Source: SG8-41 sp963802355 (GTDB lineage: Bacteria > Pseudomonadota > Gammaproteobacteria > Burkholderiales > SG8-41). Taken from it: a stretch of DNA of 64,000 bases. The translations under genes were made by a program, and so were the position numbers. The notes under the pieces were generated by a model, which was not told the origin of the DNA, did not search any database, and saw nothing but the letters and a program-made list of their open reading frames with translations. The stretch spans positions 868,001-932,000 of the forward strand of contig CAWDIV010000015.1 in the NCBI GenBank assembly GCA_963802355.1, given 5' to 3'. Positions 55,378-63,865 of the stretch are shown here, piece after piece. The first letter of the stretch is position 1. Every line of letters starts with the position of its first letter.

Positions 55378-55508
55378 AGCCCGCATGTTTCGCACGTAAC
55401 ACGGCTCGAGACGCTTGATGTCGGGTATCACCAGCGCGCGCCCGTCCCGTTGCACCAGGCCTTCCTTCGCGACCCCGCGCAGTCCCAGCGCTGACGGCCT
55501 TGCGCCGG

Positions 55509-55790
55509 CTAGCGCACGATCGAAGCGGCGGGGATCCCGCAGCGACGGGCGTGCACGACGGCCTGGACCCTGCTGGTAACCCCCAGCTCGCGCAGGATGC
55601 AGCTGACGTGCACCTTGACGGTGCCCGCGGAAATGTTGAGCTCGCGGCAGATGAGCTTGTTCGGCAGGCCCTGGCACAGGAGCGAGAGCACCTCGAGCTG
55701 GCGCGGTGTCAGGCGCAGCGCGCCCGCGCCTTGGTGAAGTGCCTCGCGCAACCCGAGACGCGGCGTGTTGAATGTGTCGGCTGGCTTCAT
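55509..55790 (-). CDS. LuxR-family HTH regulator without receiver domain
   Basis: A 93-residue protein consisting almost only of a GerE/LuxR HTH: LTPRQLEVLSLLCQGLPNKL, then ICRELNISAGTVKVHVSCIL and RELGVTSRVQAV. It has no receiver or sensor domain. GAGGAG precedes the ATG at 55790. The HTH closely resembles the C-terminal domain of the NarL-type regulator 300 bases away (GKPNKLICRELGLAEGTVKI), so the two are probably related by duplication and may bind the same motif. Confidence 0.85.
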   Translation of the reverse strand: MKPADTFNTPRLGLREALHQGAGALRLTPRQLEVLSLLCQGLPNKLICRELNISAGTVKVHVSCILRELGVTSRVQAVVHARRCGIPAASIVR

Positions 55791-56117
55791 GGTCGTCTCC
55801 TCTCTCCTCTTTGCCCGTGATTCGATGTAATTCCTTTTTGGTGATCCGCTTCGCGGTTGGCCCTCTCGGGCTCTCCGTGGCTAACATTCTCGTCGCGTGC
55901 GAGGCATTTCTGTATTGTCCCCACGCGCTAGACCGTTCGGTGCGGGCCAGCAGGCAGTGGAGCTGAAAGTGCCGCGAACCCAATGGCTTGGGCAGCGCCG
56001 CCACGCGGGCACCGCCCACGCGCTACACTATGACCGCCAGACTAAGACCGAAGGCCTAGTCATCTGGCGCAGCGCGCTTGGGGAGGTCAGAATGGCGTCC
56101 TGAGAGAGGGGACGGAC
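55791..56117. promoter_or_regulatory. divergent regulator promoters with CCTAG motif
   Basis: A 327-base gap between the divergent LuxR gene and the NarL-type regulator. GAAGGCCTAGTCATC is at 56050-56064, flanked by CCAGA (56028-) and TCTGG, about 55 bases before the regulator ATG. No other feature is seen. Confidence 0.5.
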
Positions 56118-56819
56118 ATGAATATTCTGGTAGTCGACGATCATCCGCTGCTCCGCGAGGCCGTGCGCGAAGTGCTCAAGCAACTCGACGCCTCGATCGA
56201 GGTTCTGGAGGCAGCCGACTGTGCCACCGCGCTTGCGGCGGTCGAGCGCCAGCCTGAGCTCGACCTGATCCTGCTCGACATCCAGATGCCCGGGCGCAGC
56301 GGCCTCGATGCGCTCTCCGATTTCCGCGAAAAATATCCCGCCGTCCCGGTGGTGGTGTTGTCCGGCTCCGAGCTGCCGGGCGATGTCATGCGGGCCCTCG
56401 ACGGCGGCGCCATGGGATTCATTCCGAAGTCGCAACCCAGCCGGGTCATGATCAACGCGTTGCGGCTGGTGCTTTCCGGCGGCGTGTACCTGCCGCCGGA
56501 AATCCTGAACCAGAGCACCTTTCCCCCGGGCATGTCCCGGCTAGCCGCGCCGGCGGAGAAACCCAGAACATCGGAGGACATCGGCTTGACGGGGCGCCAG
56601 AGCGAAGTGCTCGCGCTGCTCGTCCAGGGCAAGCCGAACAAGCTCATCTGCCGCGAGCTCGGGCTCGCGGAGGGCACCGTCAAGATCCATATTTCGGCGA
56701 TACTGAAGGCCCTGGGTGTGAGCAACCGCACCCAGGCGGTGATCGCCGTCGGCCAGCTGGGCTTGACGTTGGGGGCGATGGGCGCGAAGCCGGGAACTGT
56801 GGCGCCGCGCGCGTCCTGA
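56118..56819 (+). CDS. NarL/FixJ-type response regulator
   Basis: A 233-residue regulator with a receiver and a LuxR-type HTH. The receiver starts MNILVVDDHPLLREAVREVL, with Asp54 in LILLDIQMPGRSGLD as the predicted phosphorylation site and VVLSGSELPGD as the switch region. The HTH is LTGRQSEVLALLVQGKPNKL, then ICRELGLAEGTVKIHISAIL. It ends four bases before the convergent hybrid kinase, its probable partner. Confidence 0.93.
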   Translation: MNILVVDDHPLLREAVREVLKQLDASIEVLEAADCATALAAVERQPELDLILLDIQMPGRSGLDALSDFREKYPAVPVVVLSGSELPGDVMRALDGGAMGFIPKSQPSRVMINALRLVLSGGVYLPPEILNQSTFPPGMSRLAAPAEKPRTSEDIGLTGRQSEVLALLVQGKPNKLICRELGLAEGTVKIHISAILKALGVSNRTQAVIAVGQLGLTLGAMGAKPGTVAPRAS

Positions 56820-56823
56820 GGCG

Positions 56824-58494
56824 TCAACGCGGCGCGAGCAGCTCCGTAACCAGCTCGCGCAACCTGGCCGGCACGACCGGCTTGTGCAGATGGCGGCAGC
56901 CGCTCGCGCGGAATTCCACGAGTTTTTCAGCCGCGATGTCCCCAGTGATGATAGCCGCGGGCAGCCCGCTCCCGAACTCATGCTGCAACCGGCGGATCGC
57001 CTCCAGGCCCGTTGCGCCGTCGAGCAAGCGGTAGTCGGCCAGCACGGCGTCGGGCGCGCGCCGCGCGCGGGAAATCTCCTGCAGCGCTTCGTCGAGCGAA
57101 CCGGCGGCGACAACGTCGTAGCCCCACTCGCGCAGCAACGCCGCCGTGCTGTCGCGCACCGCGCTCTCATCGTCGATGACGACCAACATCCGGCGGGCGA
57201 TCTCCTTCTCCGCGGTGGACGGCGCGCGCCCCCGCTCGGCCATGACCGGCTCAGGCCCGGCCCGGCGCGGAAGCTCGACACTGAAGCAGGAACCTTTTCC
57301 GGGAGTCGATGAAGCGCCTATGGGGTGATCGAGCAGCACTCCCAGCCGGCGCACGATGGCCAAGCCCAATCCGAGCCCTTTCGTGCGGTCGCGCTCCGGG
57401 TTGCCGATCTGATAGAACTCGTCGAACACGCGGGGAAGCTCCACGGCATCGATCCCGACGCCGGTGTCCCAAACCTCGATGCGCACCGTCCCGGCCCTGC
57501 GCCGGCACCCGACCAGCACCCGGCCCCGCGACGTGTAGCGTATCGCGTTCGAAAAGAGGTTGATCAGGATGCGCTCCAGCAGCACGGGGTCGGTCACTGT
57601 CCAGGCGCGGGTGGGACGCACGCGGAGCTGCAGGCCCCTCGACTGTGCATGGGCGGCGAATTGCGCCTGAAGCCGCTCGAGCAGGCCTGCGATCGGAAAG
57701 CTCTTCACGTTGGGCTGCAATACGCCCGCGTCCAGGCGCGAGATGTCGAGCAGCTCGCTGAACAGGCCTTCGAGGGCCTCGACCGAAGCGTTGATCTTCT
57801 CGACCAGCTCGCGCACTTCCGGCTGGCTCACTTTCTGCTCCAGCACCGCGGCGTAAAGACCCAACGCGTGCATCGGTTGCCGCAGATCGTGGCTCGCGGC
57901 GGCGAGAAACTGGGATTTGGCGCGGCTCGCCGATTCGGCTTCGCGGCGCGCCTGCGCGTGCTGCTGCACCTCGTGCTCGAGCGCATCCGTGGCGAGCCGC
58001 AGGGCGCGCAGCGGCAGGACGCGGAAGAGAATGAAGATTGCGCCGCCGGCGACGAGACCTGCAAGAGCCGCCAGCAGCGTCTCGACCCACAGATGACGCA
58101 CCGAGTGCACGATTTGCAGCCGTCCTGCCGGCAAGCCGGCGTCGTAGACGTCCGCCCCGCGCACTATGACCGGGAATACCGGCTCCCCGCCCATCGCCAG
58201 AATGAGCTTGCCATCCACGTCCAGCAGCTGATTGGACTGGTTCAGCGGGATCGGCGGATCCCGCGAGAGATTGTTCTCGAGCGCATGCCGCCGGAACCGC
58301 CACTGAATGGGCGCGCTCGCGACGAGCTGGCTCACCATGCCCGCCCGCACCTCCGCCTCGGTGTCCAGCTTGCCCGCTATCGCCTGGTAGCCCAGCGCGA
58401 AATAGCCGAGGGGGATTGCGAGAGCGACCGCGACGGCCACCGCGGCGCCCAACCGGCCGACAAGGTCGGCCACCTCCCGGGGATACCTGTCCAA
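56824..58494 (-). CDS. hybrid sensor histidine kinase with C-terminal receiver
   Basis: A 556-residue membrane kinase. Membrane spans at about 15-36 and 136-160 enclose a 100-residue periplasmic loop. The HisKA domain has His202 in LAAASHDLRQPMHALGLYA. The HATPase has NLFSNAIRYTSRGR, VWDTGVGID and GLGLGLAIVRRLG. A C-terminal receiver carries Asp487 in DAVLADYRLLDG. It resembles RpfC/ChvG-like hybrid kinases that use a separate regulator. It starts six bases after the periplasmic binding protein gene and so is probably cotranscribed with it. Confidence 0.93.
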   Translation of the reverse strand: MDRYPREVADLVGRLGAAVAVAVALAIPLGYFALGYQAIAGKLDTEAEVRAGMVSQLVASAPIQWRFRRHALENNLSRDPPIPLNQSNQLLDVDGKLILAMGGEPVFPVIVRGADVYDAGLPAGRLQIVHSVRHLWVETLLAALAGLVAGGAIFILFRVLPLRALRLATDALEHEVQQHAQARREAESASRAKSQFLAAASHDLRQPMHALGLYAAVLEQKVSQPEVRELVEKINASVEALEGLFSELLDISRLDAGVLQPNVKSFPIAGLLERLQAQFAAHAQSRGLQLRVRPTRAWTVTDPVLLERILINLFSNAIRYTSRGRVLVGCRRRAGTVRIEVWDTGVGIDAVELPRVFDEFYQIGNPERDRTKGLGLGLAIVRRLGVLLDHPIGASSTPGKGSCFSVELPRRAGPEPVMAERGRAPSTAEKEIARRMLVVIDDESAVRDSTAALLREWGYDVVAAGSLDEALQEISRARRAPDAVLADYRLLDGATGLEAIRRLQHEFGSGLPAAIITGDIAAEKLVEFRASGCRHLHKPVVPARLRELVTELLAPR

Positions 58495-58500
58495 GAGACC

Positions 58501-59343
58501 TCAGCGTCCGGTTTGCGCGAGCCCGATGTGGCCCGTGCGCGCCAGGATGTCCTGGGCCGCCTTGGCACGGACGAAAACGACGAACCGCTCCACCGCAGCG
58601 GAGCGCTTGGGGAACGTGACCATGAAGAGCGGCTTGAAGTATTTGTAGTTGACGGAAGTGGGCTCGGCCCCGTCCACCATCAGCGCCTTCATGGCGCGTT
58701 TTTCAGTCACGATCAGGTTGACGGTTGAAGTGGTCAGCGCGCCGGGCGTCGTCTCGACCGCGCTCGCCGCCTCCTGGGCGGTCTCGTGCCGGATCATCCC
58801 GGATCTGCGGTCCAGGTCCTCCATCGCCTTCCTCCACTCGGGCGAGAGCTCCTTGAGGAACATCGTGTCCGAGACCTTCGCCGGCCGCAGCACGAGCCGG
58901 ATGCGCGAGCCGTCGGGCCACTCCACCATCTTCATCTGGTAGATCTCGAGCAGCTGGCGGCTGCTGACATTGCTCGTCCGGGTGCTCGAACTCACCGCGA
59001 ACACGAAGGGTATGCGCGCGAATTCCTCCATCCGCAGCTGACCGCGCTCGGCGTCGGTGAGCTGTCGGGTTGCCATCGCGATGTCCAGCTCCCCTGCCAG
59101 CAGCGCTTCGACCCCGCCGATCGCGCCGAGGCTTTTGGGCACCACGGTCGCCTTTTCCCCGGGATAGGCCTTTTCGTAGGCCGTTGCGATCTCCTGCATC
59201 GTGCCAAGGGTGGTGCCGGCGCCGCCGATCCGGACATCCGCGCCCAGGGCGCACGCAGTCCCGAAGGCGAGGCTTATGCCAACCGCATAGCCGGGCCAGC
59301 TCAGGCGAGCGCCCGCCGCGGTCATTTCTCTGGTATCCGACAT
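58501..59343 (-). CDS. PstS-like periplasmic substrate-binding protein
   Basis: A 280-residue exported binding protein. A signal peptide (YAVGISLAFGTACALG) is followed by DVRIGGAGTTLGTMQEIATAY, PKSLGAIGGVEALLAGELDIAMATR and the C-terminal KPLFMVTFPKRSAAVERFVVFV. The fold resembles phosphate/molybdate-type binding proteins. No ABC transporter genes are present. The kinase starts six bases downstream, so the protein probably feeds ligand information to it. AGGTAGGAA precedes the ATG. Confidence 0.88.
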   Translation of the reverse strand: MSDTREMTAAGARLSWPGYAVGISLAFGTACALGADVRIGGAGTTLGTMQEIATAYEKAYPGEKATVVPKSLGAIGGVEALLAGELDIAMATRQLTDAERGQLRMEEFARIPFVFAVSSSTRTSNVSSRQLLEIYQMKMVEWPDGSRIRLVLRPAKVSDTMFLKELSPEWRKAMEDLDRRSGMIRHETAQEAASAVETTPGALTTSTVNLIVTEKRAMKALMVDGAEPTSVNYKYFKPLFMVTFPKRSAAVERFVVFVRAKAAQDILARTGHIGLAQTGR

Positions 59344-59580
59344 TTCCTACCTCATTGAATGATATGAACAAGAACCACGAGGGCTCCACGGCATGGAGCC
59401 AATCCGACCCCAGCTTAGCGCACTGTGCGGGAGCACCTTAATAGCACGGCCGATATAGGCCGAAAGGCCTAGCCATCAGTACATATTGACCGGGGGCGAA
59501 GCGGGCAACAAAATCGTGAAAAAGATCACATTCTTCGCAACGAGGCCTCGCCTACGTCGGGGGGTTACAGGGAGGGCACC
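59344..59580. promoter_or_regulatory. divergent promoter region with CCTAG palindrome
   Basis: A 237-base gap between the binding-protein/kinase operon and the cupin-lod operon. TAGGCC-GAAA-GGCCTA at 59456-59471 is a perfect 6-bp palindrome, and AAAGGCCTAGCCATC (59463-59477) matches the motif at 56050-56064 at 12 of 15 positions. This is a good candidate site for the neighbouring NarL-type regulator. Confidence 0.55.
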
Positions 59581-60489
59581 ATGGCAAAACTTGATATTCG
59601 GAATATCGATGACTTCACGCTCGATCCCGGAGTCGACGAAGGCGTCATGGAAGAGCTCTGGCACCGGTCGCCGGTTGACGATCAGCCGGTGGATGCTTGG
59701 GTGTACGTGGTCAAAGCCGCCCACAGCTGGCCGCCCGATCATTATCACCCGCGCTGCAGCGAGCTCGTCCTGTGGTGGGGCGGCTCCGGCAAGGTGATCC
59801 TGCGCCTGCCGGACCGCGCGGTTCCATGGCCGCAGTGGGAAGCCGCCCCGAAGTGGGAGGCGACGGTCCATGCGATCGACATCAAGGCCGGAGACAGCGT
59901 GGTGGTACCGCGCGGGGCGTTGCATCGCTTCACGGCCGACGCGGCCCAGAATCTGGTTCTGACGATCGTGCATACGGACGATCCGCGGGCCGTGGCTGGA
60001 AACATCGGCGCAGCCACCCCTGTCCCGAGCACGGACCCGGCGTTCATCCGCAATCTCGACAGCGGCGCGCCGGCCGCCATCGAAAACCGGCGACGCAGGC
60101 GCGCCAAGCGCAACCGGGTGTGGGGCCTCGAGGTGAAGAGCCCGGGCGGGCCGCTGCCGGATCCAAGCAAGGCGGAATTTCACGTCGTCCAGTACGTCTT
60201 CAAGCCGAGCCAGTGGAACATGGCTCATTTCCATCCGCACAGCGTCGAGCTCGTGATTTGTCGCAAGGGCGAAGGCGAAGCCAGCGTCGTGTACCCGAAG
60301 ATACCCGGCGAATTTCCGGGATGGGACAAGACCAGCACGGAAACCGTGGCCCTCAAGGCGGGCGACACCATGGTAGTGCCCATGGCGGCTCTCCACGAGT
60401 ACTGGGACAAGACCGAAAACGACGACCTGTTCCTGCTGGCGATGCAGACGCCGCAGCCGATCATGCACATTACCGAAGCGGAGCTGTGA
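59581..60489 (+). CDS. bicupin protein upstream of lodAB-like genes
   Basis: A 302-residue protein with two cupin domains. The first has HYHPRCSELVLWWGGSG (His54, His56, Glu61) and VVVPRGALHRF. The second has MAHFHPHSVELVICRKGEGE and MVVPMAALHEYWD. Each set of His/Glu plus a later His can bind a metal. There is no signal peptide. It lies 48 bases before the LodA-like gene in the same direction and is probably in its operon. The closest known roles of bicupins are dioxygenases and sugar or oxalate enzymes; no specific one is indicated. A role in substrate supply, product conversion or metal handling for the oxidase is inference. Confidence 0.85.
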   Translation: MAKLDIRNIDDFTLDPGVDEGVMEELWHRSPVDDQPVDAWVYVVKAAHSWPPDHYHPRCSELVLWWGGSGKVILRLPDRAVPWPQWEAAPKWEATVHAIDIKAGDSVVVPRGALHRFTADAAQNLVLTIVHTDDPRAVAGNIGAATPVPSTDPAFIRNLDSGAPAAIENRRRRRAKRNRVWGLEVKSPGGPLPDPSKAEFHVVQYVFKPSQWNMAHFHPHSVELVICRKGEGEASVVYPKIPGEFPGWDKTSTETVALKAGDTMVVPMAALHEYWDKTENDDLFLLAMQTPQPIMHITEAEL

Positions 60490-60537
60490 ATCGCGCCTGC
60501 GCGCGGATAACACGGCTCCATGAAGGGAGGGAAAGGC

Positions 60538-62277
60538 ATGCCGCAAGTCCAGACGTTCGAGATTCACCCCTCTATCGGAATTGCCCGGCTCGGACCGAGC
60601 GACGAGGTGTTTCTCGCGCCCGAACCCGATTGCACGCAGGCGGAATTCGACGGTCCCGGAGCCGTTCCGCCGGCCCCGCGTACGCCGCGTCAGGACAAGT
60701 ACCGCGACAACGCCGGGTTGCTCAAGCGGCAGGCTGCGCGTTTTCGGGTGTTCAAGGTCGTGCGCGACGTGCCGCAAAGCGGAGACGTCAAGATCATTTC
60801 GTGCGAGGAAATGCACGGCACCGGGGTCACTATCAACTGGACCGTACATCTCGCCAATCGGAAGGCCGCGGCGCTGCAGTTCCTGAAGCTGAAGGAGGAG
60901 CCGCCTCAGCAGGTCGAGCGCAACCCGGGAGTGCCGCGCAACTTGCTGACCATCGATGCCGGACCGCAGACGCCCACCGGCTCCGGCGTCTCGACCGCCC
61001 GCAAGCTCGAGGGCAAGTTCATGACGGGGACGCCGGACGAGCGCACCGTGCTGCTGGGACACGCCTGGACCGACGCGGAGGGTCGGCTGATGATCGCCGG
61101 GGGCAGGGGCAAGTCCGACACGCCATTCGCGAGCCCGCTCGATTCGTTCGCCGACAACGACGGATGGTACGACGACGCCTCCGACGGACCGGTAACGGCC
61201 ACCATCGCGATCGGCAGCGGCAGCCCCCAACCCGTCACCGGCGCCTGGCTGGTGGTGGCCCCTTTCGACTTCGCCCCCGAGATCGACAGTTACATCACTC
61301 TTTACGACGTGGCGTCCGAGGCTGCGGTAACCGCAGCCTGGCTCAAGATGCCCGTGCCCGGGACCACGGGCAGCGTCGCGGAAACGAGCTTCGTGCGCGA
61401 CGTGATGCCCGTGCTGGCCCGGTCCCGCCGCTACCGGTGGGTGAACAGCTGGGTGCTGCAGGGCGAGGGGCAGAGGCGCCATACGCTGTGGCGCGAAAAG
61501 GCCGACCTCGACAAGCTCGCGAACCCGGGCGATAGCGACGGCAGCAAGTGGCGCAAGACATTGTTCGCGCACCTGCCCGACCCGGCCGACCCGGACGATG
61601 CCGCAGGAATAAAGCGCCAAACGCTGATGCCGCGCATCTGGGACCACGACGGCGACGAATGGCGCGTGCTCGCTCTCACCACGCTGCAATACAAGCACTT
61701 CGAAAATTGGGCGAACGATCAATTCAACACCGCCCCGCCGGCGGGCGAGAAGGAGTTTCTCTGCGACGCGCTCGACCGCATCGCTCTCGACGCCTGCTCG
61801 GGCGGTCCGTTCTACCCGGGAATCGAGGCCCCGGACATCATGCAGGAGCAAGGCACCTACGAGGCGCCGTTTCGCATCCTGCGCACTCTGCAACCGGGCA
61901 GCATCACGGCCGGCCTCGCCGTCCCGTGGCAGGCCGACTTTTATGAATGCAGGATGGACGGCGACAAGATGTGGTGGCCGGCGAGCCGTCCGGACCATGT
62001 GTTTCTGACCGAGCCCATGCTGCCCTTCGACGAGCAAGCCGAGCACGAGGCGACGCCGTGGGCCGGGGGATTGGAAAGCATGGATGCCATGGTCCTTCAC
62101 TGGGACAAGCTCGGCATCGTCAAGAAGTTCCCATTGCACGAGAAGCCCGTGCCGAACGGAACCGCCGCGACGATCAAGCTGGCGGACAAGATGCCGGAAG
62201 TGGACGACCCGTTCCTGAATCCGGCCCAGCAGAAGTTCTTTTTCTTCTACGAAGACGAGCGCGGCGCGACGTTCTGA
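60538..62277 (+). CDS. LodA/GoxA-family CTQ-dependent oxidase-like protein
   Basis: A 579-residue protein of the LodA family, which oxidises amino acids (lysine or glycine in known members) using a cysteine tryptophylquinone made from its own residues. The N-terminus EIHPSIGIARLGPSDEVFLA is the family start. The quinone site region PWQADFYECRMDGDKMWWP carries Asp467 and Cys471 with the four-residue spacing of LodA Asp512/Cys516. Trp522 in LHWDKLGIV is the probable partner. The start at 60538 follows GGGAGGG. No signal peptide is seen. The LodB-like flavoprotein needed for quinone formation follows. Confidence 0.88.
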   Translation: MPQVQTFEIHPSIGIARLGPSDEVFLAPEPDCTQAEFDGPGAVPPAPRTPRQDKYRDNAGLLKRQAARFRVFKVVRDVPQSGDVKIISCEEMHGTGVTINWTVHLANRKAAALQFLKLKEEPPQQVERNPGVPRNLLTIDAGPQTPTGSGVSTARKLEGKFMTGTPDERTVLLGHAWTDAEGRLMIAGGRGKSDTPFASPLDSFADNDGWYDDASDGPVTATIAIGSGSPQPVTGAWLVVAPFDFAPEIDSYITLYDVASEAAVTAAWLKMPVPGTTGSVAETSFVRDVMPVLARSRRYRWVNSWVLQGEGQRRHTLWREKADLDKLANPGDSDGSKWRKTLFAHLPDPADPDDAAGIKRQTLMPRIWDHDGDEWRVLALTTLQYKHFENWANDQFNTAPPAGEKEFLCDALDRIALDACSGGPFYPGIEAPDIMQEQGTYEAPFRILRTLQPGSITAGLAVPWQADFYECRMDGDKMWWPASRPDHVFLTEPMLPFDEQAEHEATPWAGGLESMDAMVLHWDKLGIVKKFPLHEKPVPNGTAATIKLADKMPEVDDPFLNPAQQKFFFFYEDERGATF

Positions 62278-62361
62278 GAGCGGACGCGGCGGCCCGATAT
62301 CGAGTACGACGAGAACCTCCGATTCAAGCGCTACTTCGTCGATGTCGCAAAGTGCACCTGA
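62278..62361 (+). other. in-frame coding-like tail after the lodA-like stop
   Basis: Directly after the TGA at 62275-62277 the same frame stays open for 27 codons (RRPDIEYDENLRFKRYFVDV) with GC-rich third positions and then stops at 62361. It overlaps the LodB-like start by about 20 bases. This could be the true C-terminus interrupted by a substitution or error. Confidence 0.4.
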
Positions 62362-63439
62362 GCGCGCGCAAGTGGCAATCGTCGGCGGCGGCCCGGCCGG
62401 CTGCGCCGCCGCGATCGCGCTCGCGCGCTGCGGTCGCCGGGTCTTGATGATCGAGCGCACGCGCTACGACCGGGTTCGCATCGGGGAGACGTTGCCGCCC
62501 CGCGCGCGTCCGCTGCTCGGCGCGCTCGGCCTGCCGGAGCGGCTGGAGGAGGACGGCCATCTCCCCGCGCCGGGCATCGTCGCCGCATGGGGCGCCGCCG
62601 AGCCGCACTGCAACGATTTCATCGTCAATCCTTACGGCAACGGCTGGCACCTCGATCGCCCGCGCTTCGATCGCATGCTGGCGGCGCACGCGCGGGATTG
62701 CGGCGTCGATGTCCGCGGGGAAACTACGGTCACGGCGCTCGAGCCGGACGGCGACGGATGGCGCATCGGCCTGCGCGGCGCGGAAGGCAGCGAGACGGTC
62801 CTCTGCCGCTTCGTGGTGGATGCGACGGGACGCCGGGCGTCGCCGATCAAGCGGCGCGCCGGGCGCCGCGCGGTGCACGACCGGCTGATCGGCATCGCGG
62901 CCTTCGCGCCGGCCGAATACACCGATCGGCGGACGCTGATCGAGGCGACATCCGAAGGCTGGTGGTACTCGACGCTGCTCCCCGATGCCCGCCAGGTCGC
63001 GGTGCACATGACCGATGCCGATTCCATCGCTGGCAAGCGCGCCGAGCTCGCCGGCTTCCTCCAGCGCCGGGTTCGCGACGCGCCGCTCACGCTGGAGCGT
63101 TGCAGCGGGCTGGACGGGATGACGCACGTGGAACCCTTCGCGGCGGCGACGTGCGGATTCGAGCGCGCGCACGGAGAGAACTGGCTCCTCGTCGGCGATG
63201 CAGCCATGACCTGGGACCCGCTGTCGGGCCAGGGTATCTGCAAGGCGCTCGAATCGGGGATGCAGGCCGCGCGCGCGGTCGATCGGGCGCTCGAGGGCGA
63301 CCCGGTCGGACTCACTGCGTATGGAGCGTGGACCCGCGCCCGCTTCGGCGAATACATGGCGGGCCGCGCCAAATACTACCGGGCCGAGCGGCGCTGGCCC
63401 GATTCACCTTTCTGGCGCCGCCGGCACGCGGCGCCTTGA
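62342..63439 (+). CDS. LodB-like FAD-dependent oxidoreductase
   Basis: A 365-residue flavoprotein of the tryptophan-halogenase-like/LodB group. The FAD motif is VAIVGGGPAGCAAAIALARC, then ERTRYDRVRIGETLPPRA and NWLLVGDAAMTWDPLSGQGICKAL, the GD motif. LodB is required for forming the cysteine tryptophylquinone in LodA. The gene overlaps or abuts lodA and is the expected partner. No halogenase Lys signature (WxWxIP) is seen. Confidence 0.88.
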   Translation: MSQSAPERAQVAIVGGGPAGCAAAIALARCGRRVLMIERTRYDRVRIGETLPPRARPLLGALGLPERLEEDGHLPAPGIVAAWGAAEPHCNDFIVNPYGNGWHLDRPRFDRMLAAHARDCGVDVRGETTVTALEPDGDGWRIGLRGAEGSETVLCRFVVDATGRRASPIKRRAGRRAVHDRLIGIAAFAPAEYTDRRTLIEATSEGWWYSTLLPDARQVAVHMTDADSIAGKRAELAGFLQRRVRDAPLTLERCSGLDGMTHVEPFAAATCGFERAHGENWLLVGDAAMTWDPLSGQGICKALESGMQAARAVDRALEGDPVGLTAYGAWTRARFGEYMAGRAKYYRAERRWPDSPFWRRRHAAP

Positions 63440-63469
63440 CCGCCAGGAACGAGGCAAAGACCACGGGTA

Positions 63470-63865
63470 ATGAGCTGGCTCGCCGACGTAATCCTGGTGG
63501 TTCATTTCCTGTTCGTGCTGTTCGTCGTGGGCGGCCTTGCGGCGGTCTGGATCGGCGCGCTCGCCGGATGGCGCTGGGTGCGCAACTTCTGGTTTCGGGT
63601 CGCCCATCTCGCGGCGATCGCGTACGTGGCGGGCGAAGCGCTGCTCGGAATCTGGTGCCCACTCACGGTGTGGGAAGATGCGCTGCGCGGCCGGCAGGAG
63701 GAAAAAAGCTTCATCGCGCGGTGGGTCCACCGCGTGCTGTTCTACGACTTCCCGCAATGGGTATTTACCATTGCCTACGTTCTATTTGCGCTCGTGGTTG
63801 CAGCCTCATGGTGGATCGTTCCGCCCACACGGAAAGACCCCACGAGACCGCCACGTAGGCAATAA
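63470..63865 (+). CDS. DUF2784 family membrane protein
   Basis: A 131-residue protein with three or four membrane spans: MSWLADVILVVHFLFVLFVVGG, FRVAHLAAIAYVAGEALLG and VFTIAYVLFALVVAASWWIV. CPLTVWEDALRGRQEEKSFIA matches the DUF2784 loop. Function unknown. It is 30 bases after the LodB-like gene in the same direction, so it may be the last gene of this operon. The C-terminus is short and basic (RKDPTRPPRRQ). Confidence 0.88.
   Translation: MSWLADVILVVHFLFVLFVVGGLAAVWIGALAGWRWVRNFWFRVAHLAAIAYVAGEALLGIWCPLTVWEDALRGRQEEKSFIARWVHRVLFYDFPQWVFTIAYVLFALVVAASWWIVPPTRKDPTRPPRRQ

Noticed and set aside
59476..62460. A 994-codon open frame on the minus strand opposite the cupin and LodA-like genes
   Set aside because: It mirrors two genes with clear family motifs and has the His/Arg/Ala-rich look of a GC-rich antisense shadow.
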